The notes under the pieces were generated by a model. That model had not been told where the DNA came from. It made no database searches and saw only the letters and a list, made by a program, of their open reading frames with translations. From assembly GCA_023253795.1 (NCBI GenBank), contig JALRFG010000040.1, positions 1 through 12,472 on the forward strand: DNA of 12,472 nucleotides, given 5' to 3'. Below, piece after piece: positions 1 through 6,142 of the stretch. The position numbers and the translations under genes were made by a program. The first letter of the stretch is position 1. Each line of letters starts with the position of its first letter. The DNA comes from Methylocystis sp. (GTDB taxonomy: Bacteria > Pseudomonadota > Alphaproteobacteria > Rhizobiales > Beijerinckiaceae).

Positions 1-1
1 C

Positions 2-919
2 GCCATCGTGCTCGGCCTGCTCCAGCGCACGCTAAAGACCGACCCGACGAAGTGGACGCGCATGGCGGCCGGCATCAAGGGCGTCACCGAGGAGACGACG
101 ACGGGCGTGAAGCGCCTCTACCGCATGGCGGAGAAGGGCGAGCTGCTGTTCCCCGCCATCAACGTGAACGACAGCGTCACGAAGTCGAAGTTCGACAACC
201 TCTACGGCTGCCGCCACTCGTTGATCGACGCCATCAACCGCGCCACCGACGTGATGCTCGCCGGCAAGGTCGCGATCGTCTGCGGATACGGCGACGTGGG
301 CAAGGGTTCGGCTGAATCGCTGCGCGGCGCCGGCGGTCGTGTGCTGGTCACCGAAATCGATCCGATCTGCGCCCTGCAGGCGGCGATGGAAGGCTATGAA
401 GTGACCACGATGGAAGACGCCGCGTCGCGCGCCGACATCTTCTGCACGGCGACGGGCAATGTCGACGTGATCACCATCGAGCATATGCGCAAGATGAAAG
501 ATCGCGCCATCGTCTGCAACATCGGCCACTTCGACTCCGAGATTCAGGTCGCCGGCCTGAAGAACCTGAAGTGGCATAATGTGAAGCCGCAGGTTGACGA
601 GATCGAGTTCCAGGACGGCAAGCGCATCATTCTGCTGTCGGAAGGTCGTCTGGTGAATCTTGGCAACGCCACCGGCCATCCGTCCTTCGTGATGTCGGCG
701 TCCTTCACCAACCAGACACTGGCGCAGATCGAGCTGTGGACCAAGCAGGGTCATTATGCCACGGGCGTCTACACCCTGCCCAAGCATCTCGATGAGAAGG
801 TCGCGGCGCTGCATCTCGACAAGATTGGCGTCAAACTGACCAAGATGACTCCCGAGCAGGCCACTTATCTGAACCTGCCGCAGAACGGCCCGTTCAAGCC
901 GGAGCATTACCGCTACTAA
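2..919 (+). CDS. ahcY: Adenosylhomocysteinase (S-adenosyl-L-homocysteine hydrolase), 5'-truncated
   Basis: Cytosolic NAD-dependent enzyme that splits S-adenosylhomocysteine into adenosine and homocysteine, clearing the inhibitory product of SAM-dependent methylation. About 305 codons are present; bacterial family members are roughly 465-470 residues, so the N-terminal third (most of the substrate domain) lies upstream of the window. Visible signatures are the active-site stretch NDSVTKSKFDNLYGCR (about 166-215), the NAD-binding GYGDVGKG loop at 284-307, HFDSEIQV, NLGNATGHPSFVMS, and the canonical family C-terminus KPEHYRY. The reading frame is open from base 2; the first in-window start-like codon (GTG at 8) is internal to the protein. 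The gene ends with tandem in-frame stops TAA TAG (917-922). All eight Phe codons in the fragment are TTC, unlike the mixed usage downstream, consistent with high expression. Identification is very secure. Confidence 0.98.
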   Translation, partial: AIVLGLLQRTLKTDPTKWTRMAAGIKGVTEETTTGVKRLYRMAEKGELLFPAINVNDSVTKSKFDNLYGCRHSLIDAINRATDVMLAGKVAIVCGYGDVGKGSAESLRGAGGRVLVTEIDPICALQAAMEGYEVTTMEDAASRADIFCTATGNVDVITIEHMRKMKDRAIVCNIGHFDSEIQVAGLKNLKWHNVKPQVDEIEFQDGKRIILLSEGRLVNLGNATGHPSFVMSASFTNQTLAQIELWTKQGHYATGVYTLPKHLDEKVAALHLDKIGVKLTKMTPEQATYLNLPQNGPFKPEHYRY

Positions 920-935
920 TAGTGGTCGCGATTCC

Positions 936-969
936 GCCAGACTCAACTAAATGAGTTTGGCAGCTTTTT
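936..969 (+). terminator. Rho-independent terminator 1 after ahcY
   Basis: The 10-bp arms GCCAGACTCA (936-945) and TGAGTTTGGC (952-961) pair completely, with one G-U wobble (940/957), around a 6-nt loop. A run of five T follows at 965-969. The hairpin starts 17 bp after the ahcY stop, so it is a plausible first terminator, weaker than the one that follows. Confidence 0.75.
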
Positions 970-980
970 GCCGATAACAG

Positions 981-1017
981 CGCCGCCCGTCTTCAAAGAC
1001 GGGCGGCGATTTTTTTT
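981..1017 (+). terminator. Strong rho-independent terminator 2 after ahcY
   Basis: A perfect 12-bp GC-rich stem (981-992 with 997-1008) closes a 4-nt TCAA loop and is followed by A and then eight T (1010-1017). This is a textbook intrinsic terminator for the + strand. No A-run flanks the left arm, so it is unlikely to work in the opposite direction. Together with terminator 1 it separates ahcY from the divL operon. Confidence 0.93.
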
Positions 1018-1025
1018 AAAAGATT

Positions 1026-1041
1026 GAATCGCAGGCGATTC
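1026..1041. promoter_or_regulatory. Perfect inverted repeat, possible operator
   Basis: GAATCGC (1026-1032), two bases, then GCGATTC (1035-1041) form a perfect 7+2+7 dyad whose outer five bases on each side are GANTC motifs. It lies 9 bp after the T-run of the ahcY terminator and just upstream of a weak -10-like TAGATT (1062-1067). That position would suit a repressor or activator site near a -35 region. No known operator is recognised. Confidence 0.35.
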
Positions 1042-1252
1042 TCTTTTCGGTCTTCTCGTTCTAGATTGCAGTGATTCGGAGTGCGCGCCCGGCGGGGGGG
1101 CGCCTGGACCATGCTGGTCAAGGGCTTTTGTTCCGCCACGCGTTTAGTCACGCGACGATTGTGTTTTTGTCGCGCGGGCCGCTCTCGGCGTTGTCGTAAT
1201 GAGCATCGTAGCATTCGACCGTGGAGACCGGTTTTGCATTTTATTTTTCTGA

Positions 1253-1299
1253 CTCGCGCCTCGGCGCGCGCCATACGGGCGCGAGCGGCTGACTTTTTT
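1253..1299 (+). promoter_or_regulatory. GC-rich leader hairpin with T-run before divL, possible attenuator
   Basis: CTCGCGCC (1253-1260) pairs with GGCGCGAG (1278-1285). The loop contains its own self-complementary block GGCGCGCGCC (1263-1272), so alternative folds compete. Eight bases after the stem come six T (1294-1299), 29 bp before the divL ATG. This has the elements of a weak terminator or attenuator, but the gap between stem and T-run is long and GC-rich DNA produces such stems by chance. Confidence 0.3.
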
Positions 1300-1328
1300 C
1301 TGGCGCAGATTTTCGGACGACGCCCCTG

Positions 1329-3869
1329 ATGCAGAGGTTCGCGTTTTCCGTTTCTGAATATGCTGCGGCGGGTCGCAAGCTGCGCGGAAAGCTGCTGCGC
1401 GGCTCGGCGGTCGCCCTACTGGCGGCGGTTTGCGTGACGCCGGCGCGCGCGCTGGCGCAGGTTGTCGGCCTTTACGCTGTCCCGACCTTTGACGCGAATG
1501 TTGCGAACTTCGCCTTCAGCAGCGGTCTGTCGATTTTTACGGTCGTTGTGGCCCTGACCTATATGAGCGAGCGCAAGGACTGGCGTCGCCGCGCCGATGC
1601 GCTCACCGCAGACCTCGACGAGACGCGCGCCAGCCTTGAAAGCGCAAAGACATTTCTCGCCAGCGAAAAACAAATATTGGCGTCATGGTCCGGACCTGAC
1701 AGCGCCGCCGACATTAATGTGTCGTCATTGCTGTTGCCGGATAATCTGCCGGCGGGTCGCGCGCTTGTTTTCGACTCCTGGCTGGTCGCCGAAGATGCGG
1801 CGGCGCTGACGACCGCGCTGGATCGTCTGCGTCGTAATGGTGAAGCCTTTCGCCTGCAATTGACCGGACTGGCCTGCGATCGTTATTTCGACGCCGAAGG
1901 CTGCGTCGTTGGCTTCAATGCGGTTCTGCGCATCCGCGAAGTGTCGGGAGACCGGCTGGAATTAATTGATCTGCGTCAGCGTTACGCCGCGATCGAGGGC
2001 GAGCTCTCCGGCATGCGCGCCTTGCTGGAGGCCGGACCGGCCCCAGTCTGGATTCGCAACGCCGATGGCGCGCTGACTTTCGTCAACGCCGCTTATGTCG
2101 CGGCGGTTGACGCGCATACGTCGGAAGAAGCCATCAACAAAGGCGCTGAACTGCTCGATCCGCCAGATCGTGACCTTGCTGCGCAGGCCCGCACGCAGGG
2201 CGCGCTCTGGCGTGAAAGCGTCACCGCAACGGTCGCGGGCCAGCGACATCTTCTCGACGTCATCCAGGCGACATCACCGCAAATGACCGCCGCCATCGCG
2301 ATTGATCGGCATGAAGTGACGATGGTGCGTGCTGATCTTGAGCGGCAGATGCAGTCGCACAAGCGCACGCTGGATCAATTGCCCACGGCTGTCGCGATCT
2401 TCGATCGCAACAAGCGGCTTGTGTATCACAATGACGCCTACGCCAAGCTTTGGCAGATGGATCCGGGATTCCTTGATCAGCAGCCGACAGATAGCGAAAT
2501 CCTCGATCGGCTGCGCGCCGATCAACGGGTGCCGGCGGAAAGCGATTACAAGGCCTGGAAGCAAAATTTGTTCGAAGCCTATCGCGCGACTGAGCCGGCG
2601 CAGCATGTCTGGCATTTGCCTGATGGCCGCATTCTTGATGTGGTTGCGCATCCCAATACGCAGGGCGGCGTCACCTATCTTTATGATGATGCGACCAAGG
2701 CCTATGAGCTGGAGACGCGCTTCAATGCGTTGAATCGCACGCAGAGCGAGACGCTGGAGACCCTGCGTGAAGGCGTCGCGGTGTTTGGGGCTGATGGACG
2801 CCTCAGATTCTGCAATCCGGCTTTTGTTGATTTGTGGCGTCTTGACTCTGAGCAGCTTGCGGATCGTCCTCGCTTCGAGACGCTCGCCACGCAGTGTCGG
2901 GGCCTGCTGGATGAGGAAGAGGCGTGGCGCGAGCTGCAGAATTTTGTCACCGGCTTTAACGACACGCGCGAAGGATTCACACGGCGTCTGTCGCGCAATG
3001 ATGGGGTTGTGCTGGATTGCACCGCACAGTCACTGCTAGACGGCGCTGCGCTGCTGACCTTTGTCGATGTGACGGCGGATGTTGGCGCCGAGCGTGCGCT
3101 CTCCGAGCGCAACAAGGCGCTGCTCGCTGCGGAAAAGCTGCGTAATGATTTTATCCACCACGTGAGTTACGAGCTGCGCTCGCCGCTGAACAACATCAAT
3201 GGTTTCGTCCATCTGCTAAATGAGCAGTCGACGGGATCGCTTAATCCAAAGCAGCTTGAATATCTCGGCTATGTCAGCAAATCCTCGGCGGCGCTGCTGG
3301 CGATTATTGACGATATTCTCGATCTGGCGACCATTGATGAAGATGCGATGGAGCTTGAGCTATCAGAGATCGATGTTGAGGCGACCATGCGCGCCTCGAT
3401 TGATGGCGTTCAGGACAGGCTTGAGGAAAATAACATCGACGTCCAGATCGTCGCCATGGATAATGTCGGCTCTTTCCAGGGCGACGCCAAGCGTGTGCGA
3501 CAGATTCTGTTCAATCTTCTGTCCAACGCCATTGGCTTCTCGCGTCCGGGACAAAGCGTGACGCTCGCAGCCATGCGGCGTGGCGACGATGTTGTCTTCA
3601 AGGTCACGGATCGCGGCCGCGGCATACCTCCGGAAGTTCTGGAGCGTATTTTCGATCGCTTTGAATCGCATACGACGGGATCACGCCATCGCGGCGTTGG
3701 TCTTGGCCTGTCGATCGTGCGCGCCTTCGTCGAACTGCATGGCGGCAAGATCTTCGTCGACTCGGCGCCGGGCGAAGGCACCACGGTCACCTGCATTTTT
3801 CCGACTAAAGCGCAGCAGCAGCCTGCACAAGAACAACCGGCGCGCCGCGTCAATGAGGGAGGGGCGTGA
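1329..3869 (+). CDS. divL: DivL-type atypical sensor kinase (Tyr in place of phospho-accepting His), multi-PAS, membrane-anchored
   Basis: 846-residue membrane-bound kinase-like regulator. Two hydrophobic segments (about 26-44 and 65-79) are followed by a charged coiled-coil stretch (about 84-117). Then come PAS-like regions: a weak one at about 125-215, and clearer ones at about 225-330, 345-455 and 468-585. HisKA spans about 602-670 and HATPase about 715-830. The H-box reads HHVSYELRSPL, with Y614 where histidine kinases have the phosphorylated His. ATP-site boxes look intact: N733 in FNLLSNA, D761 in DRGRGIP, IFDRFE, and GVGLGL at 789-794. Tyr at this place is the hallmark of Caulobacter DivL (Y550), which binds DivK through its PAS region and controls CckA and hence CtrA. 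The family member in Caulobacter is 769 residues. ATG 1329 is the first start after an in-frame stop at 1290-1292; no Shine-Dalgarno is visible. First gene of the proposed operon. Confidence 0.92.
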   Translation: MQRFAFSVSEYAAAGRKLRGKLLRGSAVALLAAVCVTPARALAQVVGLYAVPTFDANVANFAFSSGLSIFTVVVALTYMSERKDWRRRADALTADLDETRASLESAKTFLASEKQILASWSGPDSAADINVSSLLLPDNLPAGRALVFDSWLVAEDAAALTTALDRLRRNGEAFRLQLTGLACDRYFDAEGCVVGFNAVLRIREVSGDRLELIDLRQRYAAIEGELSGMRALLEAGPAPVWIRNADGALTFVNAAYVAAVDAHTSEEAINKGAELLDPPDRDLAAQARTQGALWRESVTATVAGQRHLLDVIQATSPQMTAAIAIDRHEVTMVRADLERQMQSHKRTLDQLPTAVAIFDRNKRLVYHNDAYAKLWQMDPGFLDQQPTDSEILDRLRADQRVPAESDYKAWKQNLFEAYRATEPAQHVWHLPDGRILDVVAHPNTQGGVTYLYDDATKAYELETRFNALNRTQSETLETLREGVAVFGADGRLRFCNPAFVDLWRLDSEQLADRPRFETLATQCRGLLDEEEAWRELQNFVTGFNDTREGFTRRLSRNDGVVLDCTAQSLLDGAALLTFVDVTADVGAERALSERNKALLAAEKLRNDFIHHVSYELRSPLNNINGFVHLLNEQSTGSLNPKQLEYLGYVSKSSAALLAIIDDILDLATIDEDAMELELSEIDVEATMRASIDGVQDRLEENNIDVQIVAMDNVGSFQGDAKRVRQILFNLLSNAIGFSRPGQSVTLAAMRRGDDVVFKVTDRGRGIPPEVLERIFDRFESHTTGSRHRGVGLGLSIVRAFVELHGGKIFVDSAPGEGTTVTCIFPTKAQQQPAQEQPARRVNEGGA
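3855..3864 (+). promoter_or_regulatory. Shine-Dalgarno for the tsaE-amgK gene
   Basis: A purine-rich GAGGGAGGGG lies inside the last codons of divL. From its core (3856-3862) the spacing is 6 nt to ATG 3869 but only 3 nt to GTG 3866. This favours ATG 3869 and a TGA/ATG one-base overlap with the divL stop, an arrangement typical of translational coupling. Confidence 0.7.
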
Positions 3870-5407
3870 TGACGCAGGATGCGCAGGAAAATGCGATCTG
3901 GCGCGTGCATGCGGCCAGCGAAAATGACACGGAAACGCTCGCCCATGAGGTGGTCGCGCTGCTGCGCCGTGGCGATATGGTGACGCTGTCGGGCGATCTC
4001 GGCGCCGGCAAGACCACTTTTGCGCGCGCGATGATCCGTCATCTGCTGGATGATCCGGAGATCGAGGCGCCCAGTCCAACGTTCACGCTGATGCAGGTCT
4101 ATGAAAAAGGCAATCTGCACCTCGTGCATGCCGATTTCTATCGTCTTGGCGGCGCCGATGAATTGGCGGGACTAGGCTGGGACGACGCCATTGATGGCGC
4201 GCTGGCGCTGGTCGAATGGGCTGAGCGTGCGCCAACGGCCTTGCCCGCGGATCGTCTCGACATTCATCTTGGTTTTGCCGACGTCGCGACGCCGGAAGCG
4301 CGCGACATCACGATCACAGGCCATGGCGTTTTTGCGGAGCGTCTGGCGCCTTTCCGCGCTTTGCGCGATTTGCTGCGCAAATCTGGCTGGATCGACGCCA
4401 AACGCAGCTTCCTGCAAGGCGACGCCTCCAGCCGCGCCTATGAAACACTTGAAAAATCCGATGGCGCGCGCGCGATTTTGATGATTTCGCCGCAGCGACC
4501 CGATGGTCCACCGATCCGCTACGGCAAATCCTACAGCGCCATTGCGCATCTTGCCGAAAACGTCCGCCCCTTTGTCGCGCTTGCCGATGGCTTGCGGGCG
4601 CATGGTTTTTCGTCGCCAAGAATATATGGCCACGATCTCGACGCCGGATTGCTGATTGTCGAGGATCTTGGTCGTGAGGGCGTGGTCGACGATCAGGGCC
4701 CGATCCCGGAGCGCTATCTCGAATCTGCAGTGGTCCTTGCGCATCTGCATTCGCAGCATTTGCCAGACACGCTGCCGGTTGATAACGCCAGCTCCTATGT
4801 CATTCCGCCCTATGATCTTGATGCGTTGCTGATTGAAATCGAGCTGCTGCTCGACTGGTATGTTCCACATAGCAGAACTGTCGTCGCCTCCGGCGCGCGC
4901 GCGACATTCATCAATCTGTGGCGTCAGGCCCTGGTCGAAGTCGCCAGCGCGCCGCCGACATGGACCTTGCGCGATTATCATTCGCCCAATCTGATCTGGC
5001 TGCCCGAGAGAGAGGGATTGGCGCGCATCGGCATTATTGATTTTCAGGACTGCGTGCTGGGCCACCCGGCCTATGATCTCGCCTCGCTCGGGCAGGATGC
5101 GCGCGTCACCGTGCCGGACGATCTGGAGCTGAAGCTTCTCGCCACTTATGCGCAGCGTCGTCGCGCCGCGGATCCCGACTTTGATATGGCGGGTTTTGTC
5201 CGCGCCTATTCCATTCTTGCCGCGCAGCGCGCGACCAAGATCGTTGGCATTTTTGCGCGCCTAAATCAGCGCGACGGTAAACCGGGCTATTTGCGCCATC
5301 TGCCGCGCGTCGAGAATTATCTGCGCAAGAGCTTGCAGCATCCGGCGCTCGCCGAAATCAAGGCATGGTCTCAGGCCAATCTTCCAACGTTGTTTAGCGA
5401 TGTCTGA
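3869..5407 (+). CDS. Fused TsaE (tRNA t6A ATPase) / AmgK-like MurNAc-GlcNAc anomeric kinase
   Basis: 512-residue two-domain protein. Residues 1 to about 150 are TsaE (YjeE), the ATPase that supports TsaBD in making N6-threonylcarbamoyladenosine at tRNA A37. It has Walker A GDLGAGKT (42-49), SPTFTLMQVY, HADFYRL (88-93) and EWAER (116-120). Residues from about 165 on form an aminoglycoside-phosphotransferase-fold kinase: EDLG (265-268), catalytic loop LRDYHSPN (D369, N374) and metal-binding DFQD (391-394). Because a MurU-like gene follows directly, the kinase is best read as AmgK, which makes MurNAc (or GlcNAc) alpha-1-phosphate in peptidoglycan recycling. The same domain pairing is known as a bifunctional TsaE/phosphotransferase in alphaproteobacteria. 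GTG 3866 is an alternative start two bases inside divL; ATG 3869 has better Shine-Dalgarno spacing. The TsaE part is near certain; the kinase substrate rests on context. Confidence 0.9.
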   Translation: MTQDAQENAIWRVHAASENDTETLAHEVVALLRRGDMVTLSGDLGAGKTTFARAMIRHLLDDPEIEAPSPTFTLMQVYEKGNLHLVHADFYRLGGADELAGLGWDDAIDGALALVEWAERAPTALPADRLDIHLGFADVATPEARDITITGHGVFAERLAPFRALRDLLRKSGWIDAKRSFLQGDASSRAYETLEKSDGARAILMISPQRPDGPPIRYGKSYSAIAHLAENVRPFVALADGLRAHGFSSPRIYGHDLDAGLLIVEDLGREGVVDDQGPIPERYLESAVVLAHLHSQHLPDTLPVDNASSYVIPPYDLDALLIEIELLLDWYVPHSRTVVASGARATFINLWRQALVEVASAPPTWTLRDYHSPNLIWLPEREGLARIGIIDFQDCVLGHPAYDLASLGQDARVTVPDDLELKLLATYAQRRRAADPDFDMAGFVRAYSILAAQRATKIVGIFARLNQRDGKPGYLRHLPRVENYLRKSLQHPALAEIKAWSQANLPTLFSDV

Positions 5408-6134
5408 TCGTTCATCCACCACTACCGTACCGCGCACCGCCATGGTGTTTGCGGCGGGTCTGGGCACGCGGATGCGGCCATTGACGCTGGAGACGCCCAA
5501 GCCGCTGGTGCAAGTCGCCGGGCGCAGCCTGATCGATTATGCGCTGGATGATTTCGCGAAAGTCGGCGTCGAGACGGCGATCGTCAATGTCCATCATCTC
5601 GCCGATCAGATCGAGACGCATCTTGCCGGGCGGACCGCGCCCAAAATTGTCATCTCCGATGAGCGGCCGCTGTTGCTCGATCAGGGCGGCGGCATTCGCA
5701 AAGTGTTGCCGTTGATCGGCGATGCGCCATTTTATGTATACAACACGGACGCCTTCTGGTTTGACGCGCCGCGCTCCAATCTGCTCACGCTGGCGCAGGC
5801 GTGGGATCCGGACAAGATGGACGCCGCGCTGTTGCTGGCGCCGACGCAAGGCAGCGTCGGAGTGGATTGGGAGGGCGATTTCGATCTGGCGCCTGATGGC
5901 CGGATTATTCGGCGAGCCGGGCCCAAGCCCTATGTTTACGCCGGCGTCGGCCTGCTAAAGCCGCAATTATTCGCGCAGGAGACTCAAGAGGTCTTCAAGC
6001 TCGCGCCCTTCCTGTTCGCAGCGGCTAAAAAGGGACGTCTTTTTGGCGTTGTCTCCGAGGGGCTCTGGTTGCATGTTGGCTCCATAGACGCCATTGGCGC
6101 AGCGGAAAGGGCGATCGCGGCGCGGCAGGAGTAA
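5400..6134 (+). CDS. murU: N-acetylmuramate-1-phosphate uridylyltransferase-like nucleotidyltransferase (MurU)
   Basis: 244-residue soluble sugar-nucleotide transferase. The N-terminal signature AAGLGTRMRPLT (18-29) with KPLV (34-37) is the NTP-binding loop and lysine of the Rossmann-like nucleotidyltransferase fold. DQGGGI (94-99) matches the sugar/base-binding part, NTDAFW (115-120, D117) supplies the metal-binding Asp, and GLWLHVGS (221-228) is the usual C-terminal motif. MurU in Pseudomonas makes UDP-MurNAc from MurNAc-1-phosphate and UTP; this protein has the same short length and sits directly after an AmgK-like kinase, as in Pseudomonas putida. Mannose-1-phosphate guanylyltransferase annotations are common for this family, but the context favours MurU. 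The start overlaps the preceding stop by 8 bp and has no clear Shine-Dalgarno, so translation is probably coupled. ATG 5442 (Met15) would remove a Ser/Thr-rich leader and is an alternative start. Confidence 0.85.
   Translation: MSDRSSTTTVPRTAMVFAAGLGTRMRPLTLETPKPLVQVAGRSLIDYALDDFAKVGVETAIVNVHHLADQIETHLAGRTAPKIVISDERPLLLDQGGGIRKVLPLIGDAPFYVYNTDAFWFDAPRSNLLTLAQAWDPDKMDAALLLAPTQGSVGVDWEGDFDLAPDGRIIRRAGPKPYVYAGVGLLKPQLFAQETQEVFKLAPFLFAAAKKGRLFGVVSEGLWLHVGSIDAIGAAERAIAARQE
6127..6131 (+). promoter_or_regulatory. Shine-Dalgarno for addB
   Basis: AGGAG sits at the end of murU with 11 nt to ATG 6143, slightly long spacing but the only good candidate. It supports starting addB at 6143, 8 bp after the murU stop. 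Confidence 0.55.
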
Positions 6135-6142
6135 ACCAGCAT

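Larger units (their letters stand above)
930..1255. promoter_or_regulatory. Cluster of GANTC (CcrM methylation) motifs upstream of divL
   Basis: Six GANTC pentamers occur between ahcY and divL: 930-934, 940-944 (inside terminator 1), 1026-1030, 1037-1041, 1073-1077 and 1251-1255. GANTC is the target of the alphaproteobacterial cell-cycle methyltransferase CcrM, and methylation state at promoters is known to time transcription of several cell-cycle genes in Caulobacter. With roughly 60% GC I would expect about 1.5 such motifs in 410 bp. A regulatory effect on divL is inference. Confidence 0.4.
1018..1328. other. Non-coding leader between ahcY terminators and divL
   Basis: About 310 bp without a convincing gene. 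It must hold the promoter of the downstream operon unless ahcY transcripts read through two terminators. It contains GANTC motifs, a perfect dyad (1026-1041) and a GC-rich hairpin close to divL, listed separately. Open frames here (for example 1081-1329 on + and 993-1274 on -) have Arg/Ala/Cys-rich, low-complexity translations typical of chance frames in GC-rich DNA. I see no tRNA, riboswitch consensus or full CtrA box (TTAA-N7-TTAA). No sigma-70-type promoter fits well; the best -10-like hexamer is TAGATT at 1062-1067, with no good -35. Confidence 0.6.

Noticed and set aside
32..946. 304-codon antisense open frame over ahcY
   Set aside because: Mirror of a highly biased GC-rich coding frame; ahcY itself is unmistakable and the antisense translation has no domain.
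993..1274. 93-codon open frame on - across terminator 2 and the leader
   Set aside because: The translation is strongly basic and low-complexity, and it runs through a strong intrinsic terminator stem; no family signature.
1018..1328. Confident sigma-70 or CtrA-type promoter for divL
   Set aside because: Only a weak -10-like TAGATT (1062-1067) without a good -35 was found, and no TTAA-N7-TTAA box, so no promoter feature is claimed.
1081..1329. 82-codon open frame on + in the leader, ending at the divL start
   Set aside because: The translation is Arg/Ala/Cys-rich with no recognisable domain, has no Shine-Dalgarno, and lies in GC-rich DNA where chance frames are common.
4481..5407. Reading the phosphotransferase domain as an aminoglycoside-resistance gene
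   Set aside because: The fold is shared, but the fusion to TsaE and the adjacent MurU-like gene point to sugar kinase (AmgK) function in a core operon.
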